Shown in pieces: positions 35,501 to 46,074 of a DNA stretch of 64,000 nucleotides. The position numbers and the translations under genes are program-made. This DNA is from Saccharomycopsis fibuligera x Saccharomycopsis cf. fibuligera (taxonomy: Eukaryota; Ascomycota; Saccharomycetes; Ascoideales; Saccharomycopsidaceae), in NCBI GenBank assembly GCA_001936135.1, contig CP012818.1, positions 124,001-188,000 on the forward strand, given 5' to 3'. Every line of letters begins with the position of its first letter. Position 1 is the stretch's first letter. Below the pieces are notes generated by a model that did no database searches, had not been told where the DNA came from, and saw only the letters and a program-made list of their open reading frames with translations.

Positions 35501-35961
35501 ACCAGCTCACACCGCCCTCGACCATACTCTGGTGTCTCTTGGTAAACACTTGTAGTGTCAAGTGCTTGCGAGAAGCTCTGGGAGAATTTTCCACCAAACG
35601 TTTCTACTAAGCGCACACGGTTTTCTCCACCCAGAATTCCTCACCCGGACACCATACTGTCTGGTCACCCGAAATTTTGACTTTGAGCAATGAGCTATAA
35701 GGTTACGACGGACTATCTCCAGCCCACGCTCTACCTCATCATTTCTACAACGCAGCACTGCTAAAACCGACTTGTGTAATTTCGCATACAAGATTCGTTT
35801 TTTTTCGTTTGCACTCGTAAATCATTCATAAAGTAACATAATTATAACACAAACCGCGACATTTTTTTTTTTTTTTAATATTTCGAATCACCAGTAATCT
35901 GGAGACTCTTTTAGATCTCAAACTCTAACTTTTATAAATAGACTAACAAACGTTAACCTGC
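34962..35961. other. Intergenic, with (AT)14 microsatellite
   Basis: 1 kb between the polyol dehydrogenase promoter and the 3' end of CPR1. It holds an (AT)14 run at 35470-35497 and no supported gene. The frames at 35097-35395 and 35397-35791 conflict on both strands. Confidence 0.55.
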
Positions 35962-36779
35962 TTATAATTCACCAGATTTGACAATAGAGATCTTACCTTG
36001 GGTGGCACCGCTACCAGAACCCAAAGATTCAATCTTCTTGACAACATCGTAACCTTCGACGACTTCACCAAAGACAACGTGTTTACCGTCCAACCATGGG
36101 CATGGAACAGTGGTGATGAAGAATTGGGAACCGTTAGTGTTTGGACCAGCATTAGCCATGGACAACAAACCTGGCTTGGTGTGCTTCTTGCTGAAGTTCT
36201 CATCAGCAAATTTTTCGCCGTAGATGGATTTACCACCGGTTCCGTTACCTCTGGTGAAGTCACCACCTTGCAACATAAATTGTGGGATAACTCTGTGGAA
36301 GTTAGAACCAGCGTAACCGTAACCTTTTTCACCAGTACAAAGGGCTCTGAAGTTTTCAGTGGTCTTTGGGACAACGTCGTTGTACAACTTGAAGACAATT
36401 CTTCCCAATGGTTGGTCTAAAGGGCGTTAGTATAAGCTTTGCAAGCAGGCGTAATCGATCACTGTCTTCAATTATTTATGACTGATCAACGGCAAAAGCA
36501 AATATTTGAGGATACGTTAACAATAGCGCTCTCATCATCTCAGACATCAATGCTAGCTTTGACTAGAGTGCTACCACACTTCTTTTAGCTTTGCTGTTCA
36601 CCCAATTTATTTTCCTTCTCGGGGATTTATGGCTGCGCTCCCATGACCATTGTCATGGCCATTACCATTGCCATTGCCATTGCCATTGCCGTTTAAAACA
36701 ATTATCAAAAATTGTCAAGAATATATAGTTTTAATCATCACTTACTGTTGACGGCAGTGTCGAAGTAAACAGTGGACAT
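35962..36779 (-). CDS. CPR1: Cyclophilin A, peptidyl-prolyl isomerase (one intron)
   Basis: Join on the minus strand 36779-36746 and 36416-35962; 162 aa, the exact usual length. Exon 1 encodes [11 protein letters not shown]; the 329-nt intron starts GTAAGT, has TACTAAC, and ends TTTAG; the split codon is AAC, giving [20 protein letters not shown]. Catalytic and cyclosporin-binding residues are all present: the [15 protein letters not shown] block with its Arg, Phe and Gln, FFITT, and the Trp in [13 protein letters not shown]. It is a cytosolic and nuclear cis-trans prolyl isomerase and the target of cyclosporin A. The unspliced frame has no ATG before GRIVF, so the intron is needed. Confidence 0.96.
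36648..36691. repeat. CCATTG hexanucleotide array in CPR1 intron
   Basis: About six imperfect copies of CCATTG/CCATTA in tandem within the CPR1 intron (36417-36745). On the transcript strand this is a run of CAATGG. Confidence 0.8.
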
Positions 36780-37974
36780 TTTTGATATAATTTAAGTAGT
36801 GATAAAGTAAAAGAAAAAGCTCAATTGACTTGATAGATCTTCAATATAAGCTAAGAAAAGATATAAAGGAAAGAAAAAAAATGAACAGCAACCCGCAATG
36901 GCGAACTGGGGCTACTTCGACATGTTTTATACAACGAAGAAGAGCAGGAAATTTTGCATATTACCCGGAAACTCCCTTGTTGTTCTTTTTTGGCTTTTCG
37001 GATATTCTAGATCAATATTTGGTTAACCGCTGATGTAATGGGCATGGCTGTAGCTTTACCCGGATATGCAATGATCCTTGACGAGTAGAAACACCCCCTT
37101 AGGACAGAAAAGTTAAAGGTATTGTTAATAGGGGGCGTGTTGGAATGAGCGGTTCTTTGGTTGAGCTCTGAACATGTTAATGCGAAGTGGAGTTACAGAT
37201 TTCGATGCACCTACAACAAGATGGAAAAGATAGCGAAAAATTATGATAGACATGGCAGGTAAATGAAAAGTTCCGTAATATTCGGATTTTTAAATTTTTC
37301 ACAATCAAAGTGAAGAAGCAGCAGAAGATTTGCTTTTTAGACTATACTTTTGATTAACGAGCACTTCATTTTGTTCAAGACAGTGGTATACAGAGGTTAA
37401 TCTACAAACAGTAATATTAGTGCCAACTCTCGAGGTTTGTTTCAACAAAGTCTGTATGGGCTTCTACATTGGAGCACTGCCAATAATATTGTACCTTAAC
37501 GGCCTATTATTGGAGTTCGCGTCTTTCATCACATCAATTTTTAGTGCAAACCACTGGTTTACTTACGTTTGTCTAACCAAACCTATAATATGCCCATAAT
37601 ATGCAAAACGTTACTTTATTATACTGTAAAAGCTTTCTTTCTTTCTTTTCTTATTCTAAAACGAAAAACAACTAAACGAAAATAAAAAAATAATATAATA
37701 ATAAAAAAAAAAGGAAAGAAAAGCAAGAACAATAAAAAACTAGACAGAAAAACAAGAAAAGAAAAGAAAGTGTAAGTTACTATGTACAAAATTAGTTTAA
37801 ATGTCTATCTTTTTTGTTTTTTGCATTTCGTGTGTTTTCATTTTTGATGATGATACTAACTGCTGTCAAACATACCCACAAAAATGTATTTTTCTGGGAA
37901 AAAGAGATTACCACATACATGAACTAATTTGCGTTTTTTTTTGACAACATGTACAAAATGTCTTGATTTGATTT

Positions 37975-38012
<38 letters not shown>

Positions 38013-38152
38013 ATCTCGTGCAGGCAACAGTTCTGTGGTTGGGCTGTTGTCAGACAAAATGAAATAACAAAAAACTATCATGCCATTATTATTCCGTTAC
38101 ATAACGTGGCTGACGAATGCTCACCAACTTTTTGAAAAAAAAATTGCTAGGC
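36780..38152. other. Intergenic with T tract
   Basis: 1.4 kb between the CPR1 promoter and the 3' end of MRPL15. It holds a T tract of 35 at 37977-38011 and AAAG-rich DNA (37670-37770). No supported gene. Confidence 0.55.
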
Positions 38153-38950
38153 TTAGTTTTTGTTTGGCTGATGAAGCAACTCATTGTATTCTTCACTCAA
38201 CTTAATCAATGAAACTTCACCAGACAACAATGCATCTTCAATAAACTTAGCAGCAACGGATTTCCCATTAATCAAATTGATTGCTCCAATTAATGCAGAT
38301 ATCGTATCAAACAAAACTAAGTTTTCTCCACTAGCCACTGGATCACTAATCAATGAGTTTCTAGTTCTCCAAAAAATATCTTTTTCGATCCCTGGAATAT
38401 TAGCCCTAGCGAACTCAGAAATCACGTTTTTGTGCAAGATGAACTTAGACACATCGGATCCCAATATATCAAAGTTCAATCCTTCCACAACACTAGTACT
38501 AGCAGCCGCAGAATTTGTGTATTTGGATATGAAGTAAACTGAAGAAATCTCTTTCAATAAATGTATACCGAAGACGGATAATTTTTCATTATATGGCTTT
38601 TTCCCATGAGCAAAAGATTTGTGGGTTAAAACTTGTAAAAGTACGTCATTTGGCAAATTAGTGATATTGTATTTACTCAAAAAAGATTTCAAATTGCCGA
38701 CTAAGGAATCCGCTTGTTGCAAATCATATTTACGACCAGATGATGAAGTGAGGTAGTCTTCTGGGTTTCTTAAAGCACCACGTACTCTAGATCCAGCTTG
38801 ATAAACAATAAAACGGCGACTCTGGTTAAAATGATTGAAAGTCGTTGTGGCTGTTATTATCGACTTGCTGGTATGTTTGGTCAATAAAGCGGTTCTTGGT
38901 ATGATTGAGCTAGCCGAAACAAGCGGTCTTAGACTGCTTAAACTTTTCAT
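38153..38950 (-). CDS. MRPL15: Mitochondrial large-subunit ribosomal protein mL57 (RNase III fold)
   Basis: 265 aa; yeast Mrpl15 has 253. A basic N-terminal presequence (MKSLSSLRPLVSASSIIPRT) is followed by RRFIVYQAGSRVRG. The RNase III-like domain contains LPNDVLLQVLTHKSFAHGKK and NLVLFDTISALIGAINLING; the latter keeps the helix outline of the RNase III signature without its full acidic catalytic set, as expected for mL57, which is structural. It acts in the mitochondrial 54S subunit. A single ATG, no intron needed. Confidence 0.88.
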   Translation of the reverse strand: MKSLSSLRPLVSASSIIPRTALLTKHTSKSIITATTTFNHFNQSRRFIVYQAGSRVRGALRNPEDYLTSSSGRKYDLQQADSLVGNLKSFLSKYNITNLPNDVLLQVLTHKSFAHGKKPYNEKLSVFGIHLLKEISSVYFISKYTNSAAASTSVVEGLNFDILGSDVSKFILHKNVISEFARANIPGIEKDIFWRTRNSLISDPVASGENLVLFDTISALIGAINLINGKSVAAKFIEDALLSGEVSLIKLSEEYNELLHQPNKN

Positions 38951-39823
38951 TATTGGTTGTTTAGTATGTCGTGTAATTGTTTGTTAAATTGAAAAGATTT
39001 GTATATGAACAAGAGAAAATGGAATATGTATTATTATGGTTTCTGTAATCGTTTGCTTGTGAATAATAATTGTAGCGAATTTCTACTATTTTTTATTTTA
39101 GTTTTAATTACACCTAGTGCACTATATGTTTGATGATGAGTACACAGCCAGAAATAATCCAAGTTAACAAAAATACGAATCAGGGGTCACAAAATCAAAC
39201 AGCAATATATTGATATGTGAGCACAAGTTTGGTTTAATATTTCAATCTTGCAATCTATTAGCACAGTTTGCAATTTTTTTTCTTTTTTCGTCTTAATTTT
39301 TGACTTTTTTTTTCATTCGACAATTTCTATGAAAAAAATTTTTGATGCGCGCATTTGTCAGTGTTTATGTCAGCGGTCGAGTACAAAGTCGTGCACTATA
39401 GCGTTATAGCGGCACTTGGTGCATGAAAAAGAAGTGCTACGACAACTAAATGACTAAAAGATCTGAATAAACAATAAAATTATTTTGACTAAAACAGACA
39501 GTAGGGTGGTGTGGAAAAAAAAACAAAGACAAAAATAAGCCAGCCAACTATAAAATGAATAGTAACCATATTAAATAAAAAAAGCATTAGACAACAGAAT
39601 TAAAAAAAAAAAAAAGATTAATAATGACGAATAACAGAGTAGAAAGACGTAAAAAAGACAAAAAAAGTATAAGGAAAAAACCAAACCCGAAAACCATGAG
39701 ACAAAAATCAGATAACCAAAAGTCATTAACAGAAAAAAAGCAAATTCGTTTGTAACATTATATCATTGTGTAATTATTTATTTTTAAAAGAGCACTTATT
39801 TCATTTCATTTCAATTTATTTTT
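38951..39823. other. Intergenic, A-rich
   Basis: 873 bp holding the MRPL15 promoter and the 3' flank of RLF2. No coding signal. Confidence 0.6.
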
Positions 39824-41938
39824 TCAATTCAAATACTCTTGAAACGTATCGTTAATGATCCATTTTTTATCTGTCAACTTTGACCCTTGTTTGGAAGCAA
39901 CATGCTCGAGAGTGTTCTTCACTATGACTTTAGTATATGATGGGAATTTTTTCTTCAAAATTTCTACTAGTGTAGACAATGTGAAATCGTTATTTTCATT
40001 GACTAATTGAACAAATTTTTTCAAATGATCAACTTCTGTAATAACGGTTTTTGGCTTCTTTCTGGCACCTAAACTATTGGCAACTTGCTTTTGTAGTGTT
40101 TTGAAAGGAGTGGTAGTATTGATGTTGTTAATGCTACTATTGTTGTTTTCGTTATTTTTTGATTCGTTCTTTAGCGACTCAGTTTCTTTCTTTGGCAGTA
40201 AAGTTTCAGATTTTTGCCAATAGTTCTTGAATGGATCTATTGGGAACTTTATTTGTGAATGCAAAATGTCCATTTGCATATTATTGAAAAGTTCATCATC
40301 TTCAGGTGAATTTCTTTCAAATTTGTTGATATGTATGATTGGTGTTAACGCTCCTATTACAATTCTTTTATTGTTGTTAATACCATTAAATTTAGCATCA
40401 TTTTCCTCATCAAGGAATCCATCCATATCGCTACCATCATCATTATCTTCATCTTCGTCATCATCATCAAGCTCATCAATTTCTTCACCTTCTTCATCTT
40501 CTGGATTCCATTCAAAATCGCTGTCATAATCATAATCAATGTCTTGATTTTTGTAGTACGGATCAGTCGGCAACATTATTCTTTTTTTGGAAAATGTACC
40601 ACAATATGCTGGTTTAATATTTTCGTAGAATTGCAAGAACTTAAGTGGCACTTTATGTAACATTTTAACAATTTCTGCTTCATTCAACATTTCCCTGTTT
40701 ATGGATTGAACTATGGTTTCAGCAGCAATGGTTGGTTCATAGCCTCTTTTGTGCTTATTCTGATCTTTTGTAAGCCAACTTTTGGTTGACTCTAGCTCGA
40801 CTGTATTGTTTGATAACTCGCTGAAATTTACCACGAAGGAGTCAAATAGGTTTTTGGAGCTCTCAAGTTTATCTTCCGAAAGTTTTCCAGTCGGGGCAAG
40901 ATAACAGTTTGGTTTCACATAGAAGTTTAAAAAAGTGCTGTCGTAGTCACTCTTTTTGTCACTAACAACTTGTGCTTTCTTTGTGACACTGAAAAAACTT
41001 GATATTTTCAATTGCGATCTTTCTTTAGCTTTGAGCTTTTCTTGTCTTTCTTTTTCCTTTGCTTCTTTTTCTTGTTGCTTTTTCAACTTTTCTTCTTCCT
41101 GTTTACGTTTCTTAGCCTCTTTTTCCTCTTCCAGTTTTCTTTTTTTGGCCTCTTTCTCTTCTTCAAGCTTCTTTTTTTTTGCTTCTTTTTCTTCTTCTAT
41201 CTTTCTTTTTCTTGCTTCTTTTTCTTCTTCTATCTTTCTTTTTTTAGCTTCTTTTTCTTGTTCAAGCTTCTTACGTTTGGCTTCTTTTTCCTTTTCTTGT
41301 TGCAACTTCTTTTCAAGCTTTTCTCTTTCTCTCCGAATTTTCTTGTTTTCACGTTCTAGCTTTTCAATCTCCTTCTTGTTTACCTTATGGTTTTCAGTTT
41401 TTTGTTTTTTTTCGTCCTGTTGAGTCAGCGTAGATCTTCTTTTCCTCTTTGTGCGCATTTTGTCATTTTTACTTGGCAACTGAAAGGACTCAGATACAAA
41501 TTCTGGCTCATCATCAAAATTGACTCCACTGTGTTTTAAATTATTTTCTTTTGTGTCTTCAGTAATACTATCAATTTCATGTACTTCTCTGGGGCTTTTA
41601 TCATTATTTGGACAGTCTTCAACGAGTAGTTCCTCGACTTCGCCCTCACTACTATTAGTTTCCTGACTGCTAGAAACACCAGTGACATTTGACGTGTCTG
41701 GTGGCAGCGAGTTAGGGGGTGTCGCCAATGACTTTTTGCTATCTTCTAATTGTGGCTTTTGAGCGACAAAATCCTGTTTTTGCTGTTGCTGAATAGATTT
41801 GGAGAGATTTTTAGCTGGCACAGTCTCACTAACGTCATCAGACATGGAATCAGACGCCACTAGGGTACTACTGTTAGACTTCTCGGAAGGCTCCCTGGCG
41901 CCAGAAATCGACAGAAAGGACAAAACTTGCTGGGTCAT
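39824..41938 (-). CDS. RLF2: CAF-1 large subunit Cac1/Rlf2
   Basis: 704 aa. A KER (Lys/Glu/Arg) coiled coil spans about residues 185-308 and contains an 11-residue tandem repeat of EEEKEAKKRKL type. Right after it is a textbook PCNA-interacting peptide, QLKISSFF (309-316). Next come the CAF-1 family blocks around the SYDSTFLNFYVKP-like and AYCGTFSKKR segments, an acidic stretch (EEIDELDDDDEDEDNDD), and a C-terminal winged-helix region (VDHLKKFVQLVNENNDFTLS). CAF-1 deposits H3-H4 on newly replicated DNA behind PCNA in the nucleus. Length is close to yeast Rlf2 (606 aa). It is divergent from SLX4; their shared promoter has G1/S-type sites. Confidence 0.92.
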   Translation of the reverse strand: MTQQVLSFLSISGAREPSEKSNSSTLVASDSMSDDVSETVPAKNLSKSIQQQQKQDFVAQKPQLEDSKKSLATPPNSLPPDTSNVTGVSSSQETNSSEGEVEELLVEDCPNNDKSPREVHEIDSITEDTKENNLKHSGVNFDDEPEFVSESFQLPSKNDKMRTKRKRRSTLTQQDEKKQKTENHKVNKKEIEKLERENKKIRREREKLEKKLQQEKEKEAKRKKLEQEKEAKKRKIEEEKEARKRKIEEEKEAKKKKLEEEKEAKKRKLEEEKEAKKRKQEEEKLKKQQEKEAKEKERQEKLKAKERSQLKISSFFSVTKKAQVVSDKKSDYDSTFLNFYVKPNCYLAPTGKLSEDKLESSKNLFDSFVVNFSELSNNTVELESTKSWLTKDQNKHKRGYEPTIAAETIVQSINREMLNEAEIVKMLHKVPLKFLQFYENIKPAYCGTFSKKRIMLPTDPYYKNQDIDYDYDSDFEWNPEDEEGEEIDELDDDDEDEDNDDGSDMDGFLDEENDAKFNGINNNKRIVIGALTPIIHINKFERNSPEDDELFNNMQMDILHSQIKFPIDPFKNYWQKSETLLPKKETESLKNESKNNENNNSSINNINTTTPFKTLQKQVANSLGARKKPKTVITEVDHLKKFVQLVNENNDFTLSTLVEILKKKFPSYTKVIVKNTLEHVASKQGSKLTDKKWIINDTFQEYLN
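41085..41290 (-). repeat. 33-bp tandem repeat in the CAC1 KER region
   Basis: Six or so imperfect 33-bp units (GCTTCTTTTTCTTCTTC-like on the plus strand) encode the EEEKEAKKRKL heptad-breaking repeat. Unit number sets the length of the DNA-measuring helix in CAF-1. Confidence 0.85.
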
Positions 41939-42159
41939 TTTAATATTGAATTGTTCTTTGAGCCTTCAGTAATAATAATATGTGTTTTCTTGCAATATCG
42001 ACTTTTTTGCTCGAAAGCGCTGAGACTTTTAGTTAGACTGTTTCATTTGGTAAAAACTCATTTCGCGATACACGAAAAGTCAAAAAGTCAAAAAGTTAAA
42101 AAAATCAAAAAATCAAAGAAACCTTGAGAGACGCGATCCGGGGGTAGGTAGTATGTGAC
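41939..42159. promoter_or_regulatory. RLF2/SLX4 divergent promoter with SCB/MCB-like sites
   Basis: The 221-bp gap contains CACGAAA at 42071-42077 (SBF-type SCB core), TTCGCGA just before it, and ACGCGA at 42131-42136 (near the MBF consensus ACGCGT). In yeasts these drive late-G1 expression of replication and repair genes, which fits both neighbours. The match to consensus is seen; function is inferred. Confidence 0.45.
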
Positions 42160-45100
42160 GTGTATAATACATTATCAGAAAAACGAGGGTCTGTGCACAT
42201 GACTTCAAATAATAAAATAAGACGCGCCGAGACAAAAAAAATTGCCAAAAGAAAAAAAAAAAAAGTCAAAAAAAATAATTTGGCGTTTAAAGCTCATCGC
42301 ATCAATTCGATGAGGCTCATGGCAGCAAACCAAACCATGAGTGTGCACGAGGAGGCTGATCTGGATGCAGCGCCCAAAGTTTTCTTAAATACTCAGATAC
42401 AGTCAAACTTGGACATGTGGGAGAAAGAGGAAAGTGTTGAACGATCTTTGATCCAGCTCAGAAAATATTCATATAATAATCCCAACATGCAGACCGATGT
42501 GAATCTGATTCCTGAGTTTGCTGCGCCGACTCCAGCAATCACAAGGCTGGAGAAAACATACAAGAAACCTGCTACTAAGGATAAACCAAATGAGCCTAAG
42601 ACAAAGAAAAAACATCGAAAGAGAAAAAGGAAGAATGAGGATAATGAAATAGGATCCATTTCTGGCCATTTAGCTAAAGTACATGCCAAAAGAAGTGAAC
42701 AAGAGTCTATATTGAAACTTCTATCCGGCAAAAGAAGAAAGGTTAATGACATCATTGACCGGATTGAATTGATAGAATCCAAGGAATTTGACTCAGTCGA
42801 AGACAACGAACCATTGGAAGAAAAAATGGTGTACACAAAAGACGAATGGTGTAACTTGCTAAAGGTAATAAGAGTCAATTTCCCAGCTCTTTCAAGAAAA
42901 TCAAAACTCTCGTTATCCAAGATCAACAAGATATACTACGAGCAATACGATAGTCAATTTCAGCCCACTCAAGAGTCACAATCAGAAGAAAGCTCTTCGC
43001 TCTGGGCCATGGCTAGTACATTACCCAAAACGCGTTTAACTGACAGTGATTTGAAGTGGTTATATGATTTAGATGATGTTCCTGCATATGACAAACTAAA
43101 TGAGAATAGCATTTTATCTAGTGTTTCTGAAATTGGAAAAGATGACGCTGAAGAGTCCAATAACGTATTGACATTATCCCAGTTAGTCAATGACCACAAA
43201 ATTGAAATCGATGCCAACCGTCAATTTATTGACTTGACACAACAAAGTGGCGATGATGAAAGTCAAATTCCGAAAGGAATTACTGATTCATACAGATCAG
43301 TTCATATTGCAGATACCTCTGATCCGAAGCCAACCAATGTAGATGATGCTGATATTCGAGAAGCTCCTGAAACTGTGGATGTGGAAAGGGAAGTGGAAGT
43401 GCCCATAATCTCAACATATTCAATGGAAAATAATTTGAATAAAACCCCAACGTCAAAAAAAATAATTGAAATACCTTCTTCTTCTCCAAGAATATCTCCT
43501 ATTAAGATTTCTCCTACGAGAATCAAACAATACAAAAAAAATTTGAAAGATGATTTGAAAATCAAAAGCCCCAATGCTGAGCTTAATATCAAAGCGACTA
43601 TCAGTTTCAAAGAACAAAGCCATGCACCAAGAAGATACCCAAGCAATGTCGAATCTGTTAGATCCATTAAGTCAAGCGCATCTTTTCACAAACCTAGTCA
43701 TGTTGACTTACCTGGGCCAATTAAAAACTTTATCAATGAACCTGACCTTTACGAAGTTGCCTCAGTATCTGATTCTGGAGGCGAGGATAACGAATTAATA
43801 CAATTTGTCGATGGAGAGTATGAAATTCAAGTTCCTGATCAAACATCACAAGTTTTCAGCTATAAACCTACGATTTTTGGCGATGAAAAAGTAAAAGTTG
43901 ATAGTGTAACAAACACACAAGATTCTTCCCATGCATTGCCCAATAACCAATCTCTAGCTGAAAAATCGGCTAGTCAGATTTTAGACGACTTGTTAGAAAG
44001 TGACGACTATAACCCGCAATCAAGAATAAGCAATAATAATTTTGGCAGCCAAGAGTATTCCAATTACATACGACGTGACAGTGCAGATCTCCTTGATAGC
44101 GATATTTTTACTAAAGAATCCATTATTGAAGATAGTGAGTTTTGCAAAGATAGGCAAAATTCCAACATCATTTTTCGCGAGGTCAATCAACTTAAAGGTA
44201 TAATGAATACATCTGCATGCAAAATAACATCAAAGGAAGATATTTTGGTGAAGTCGGCAAGTCAAGTCATACCTGATTCACTTAATTATGGTTCCTTGTC
44301 AAATTTTTACTCCACTGCACAAAGTCAGCTTCACTCGAACAGCTTATGTAATGGAAGCCAAAACTGTGGCTCTCCACATAAACTAGATTATAATGTGAAA
44401 AGGTATGAATTTAAAGGACGCATCAACGAAGTTTTTCAATCACCTTTCAAAAAAATTGAAGCAAACGTAAGGCATGAAAGGCGACAACGTGATCCATATG
44501 AGATACCAGACTCCCAATCACTGGATGATGACGAAGAAGACATTAGTATAATTGAGATTAAAAGAGTAGTGAAAGAAGGTACACTGAGCACACAAAAGGC
44601 ATCGCTTCTGGGCCAAATAGAGAGTACTTTATTATCATCATTGAGTGATAATACTTCAGAAATGCAGGTACCGTCTAGCCCCGGCCATGATATTACTACT
44701 GCTTCAGAGAATAAGCCGGCAAAGGCTTCAACTTTGACCCCAACTTCCAATGTTATTAAAGTATCAGATAAAAAGCAAGCAGAATCATTGTTAAAGAAAT
44801 TACCTGCTCCTAGTTTGAAAATGTTGACTGAGAGGTGGAACCTTCCAGTATCAAGTACGAAAGTTACAACAGTGGCAACTTTGGCTGAAATTTATAGTCT
44901 TTTGGATCAAATTGAACCTGATTATATGCTTCTGATATCAGAGACAAAATATGAGAGAGTTATCAATGATGTGGACAAAGGTCTTGAAAATACCAATGAC
45001 AAAGATAATAACAATAGTTATATTGATGATGATGGTGATGATGCTGCTGTGGCAGATACAGAAAGCAAAAAGCCCAAACGAAAAAGGATCAAACCAGACT

Positions 45101-45711
45101 GGGAAATTTTCTACGAGCAACTTCGCCAAATTTCCCCACAATACGTGAAACCGACAGTATACAATTACCTTAATAGCTTAATTAGCGCAAACCAGCATAT
45201 TCAACAAAAAATACTCACTTTTTCTCCGGTTTCTTTGAAAGAAATTAATGATATTTTGGTATTTCATGACATTCATTTTGATGCTCAAATAGTTCGTGAT
45301 TGGTGTGATGAGAATAGTGTGACTTATTCAGTTGCTTTGGAGTTGACAGAGGAGCAGAGAGAAGCCAGGAAGGTTAAGAGTGCGCCACAGCGGCGTCGTA
45401 AGGTAAAGGCTAAAGCGACTGTGACAAAATCAGCAAAGGTAGTCAAGACCTCCAAGACAGCCGAGGTTACGGCAGCTGTCACACCAAAGGGGAATGGAAC
45501 GGGTGCTTCTGCAACTGCTAACATGAGTGTTAAAAAAAATAAAAAACTGAAGAAGGATGATGAACTTAGTGCAGTTGAAGGAGGCAGTGGTTCTGCTGTA
45601 ACAGCACCTAACACAGATGGTGATGATAGCAATACTAATATGGTTCATGCTGCTAGTGTGTCAAACTTCGAAGCGGAGCCTACAAAGAAAAAAACAAGAA
45701 GGCTTAAGTGA
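42160..45711 (+). CDS. SLX4: Structure-specific endonuclease scaffold Slx4
   Basis: 1183 aa. The C-terminal conserved domain that binds the nuclease Slx1 is visible: FSPVSLKEINDILVFHDIHF then IVRDWCDENSVTYSVALEL. Before it lies a helical domain (LPAPSLKMLTERWNLPVSST...ATLAEIYSLLDQIEPDY) with the SAP-like fold of the family. The long middle is acidic and Ser-rich with many SQ and SP sites (DSTFSQ-like, SSSPRISPIKISPTR), as expected for a Mec1/Tel1- and CDK-regulated scaffold. Slx1-Slx4 cuts branched DNA such as flaps and Holliday junctions in the nucleus. Later in-frame ATGs (42199, 42310) are possible starts. The tail is Ala/Lys/Thr-rich. Overall sequence divergence in this family keeps the confidence below certain. 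Confidence 0.75.
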   Translation: MYNTLSEKRGSVHMTSNNKIRRAETKKIAKRKKKKVKKNNLAFKAHRINSMRLMAANQTMSVHEEADLDAAPKVFLNTQIQSNLDMWEKEESVERSLIQLRKYSYNNPNMQTDVNLIPEFAAPTPAITRLEKTYKKPATKDKPNEPKTKKKHRKRKRKNEDNEIGSISGHLAKVHAKRSEQESILKLLSGKRRKVNDIIDRIELIESKEFDSVEDNEPLEEKMVYTKDEWCNLLKVIRVNFPALSRKSKLSLSKINKIYYEQYDSQFQPTQESQSEESSSLWAMASTLPKTRLTDSDLKWLYDLDDVPAYDKLNENSILSSVSEIGKDDAEESNNVLTLSQLVNDHKIEIDANRQFIDLTQQSGDDESQIPKGITDSYRSVHIADTSDPKPTNVDDADIREAPETVDVEREVEVPIISTYSMENNLNKTPTSKKIIEIPSSSPRISPIKISPTRIKQYKKNLKDDLKIKSPNAELNIKATISFKEQSHAPRRYPSNVESVRSIKSSASFHKPSHVDLPGPIKNFINEPDLYEVASVSDSGGEDNELIQFVDGEYEIQVPDQTSQVFSYKPTIFGDEKVKVDSVTNTQDSSHALPNNQSLAEKSASQILDDLLESDDYNPQSRISNNNFGSQEYSNYIRRDSADLLDSDIFTKESIIEDSEFCKDRQNSNIIFREVNQLKGIMNTSACKITSKEDILVKSASQVIPDSLNYGSLSNFYSTAQSQLHSNSLCNGSQNCGSPHKLDYNVKRYEFKGRINEVFQSPFKKIEANVRHERRQRDPYEIPDSQSLDDDEEDISIIEIKRVVKEGTLSTQKASLLGQIESTLLSSLSDNTSEMQVPSSPGHDITTASENKPAKASTLTPTSNVIKVSDKKQAESLLKKLPAPSLKMLTERWNLPVSSTKVTTVATLAEIYSLLDQIEPDYMLLISETKYERVINDVDKGLENTNDKDNNNSYIDDDGDDAAVADTESKKPKRKRIKPDWEIFYEQLRQISPQYVKPTVYNYLNSLISANQHIQQKILTFSPVSLKEINDILVFHDIHFDAQIVRDWCDENSVTYSVALELTEEQREARKVKSAPQRRRKVKAKATVTKSAKVVKTSKTAEVTAAVTPKGNGTGASATANMSVKKNKKLKKDDELSAVEGGSGSAVTAPNTDGDDSNTNMVHAASVSNFEAEPTKKKTRRLK

Positions 45712-46074
45712 CGACCCAAGCAAAAGGACTTTTATGTGCGAATTTAAGATAATCAAATGCTTATATATAGCTGACATAAATTTTGTAATCTCATACGAAA
45801 CATCTACCCGTGAGAAAAGCGCCATTTAAGACCCAATAACATGCAATGAAGTAGAAATTTCAGTATTTAAGAAAGATAGGATGCAAAAAGTAAATTAAAG
45901 GTTGTAAATTAGTATTTTGTTAACATAGAACCCGCTTAATCAAGACAATCTCTCCTCTGTGAACAAATTGAAATTATGAAACGCCAAACGGTTTAAAAAG
46001 ATTAAAAAAAGGCAACAATAAATACAGAAAATTATTTTGCTTCAAACTTATACCATCACGTCGAAGGTAATTGC
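45712..46074. other. Convergent intergenic region
   Basis: 363 bp of AT-rich 3' flank between SLX4 (+) and RAD9 (-). Nothing else seen. Confidence 0.6.

Noticed and set aside
40956-41423. Ser/Phe-rich plus-strand frames inside RLF2
   Set aside because: Antisense of the KER repeat; low complexity.
42393-42929. 178-codon minus-strand frame inside SLX4
   Set aside because: Shadow of the SLX4 coding strand; no independent features.
45324-45632. Minus-strand frame over the SLX4 tail
   Set aside because: Antisense of the Ala/Thr/Lys-rich end of SLX4.
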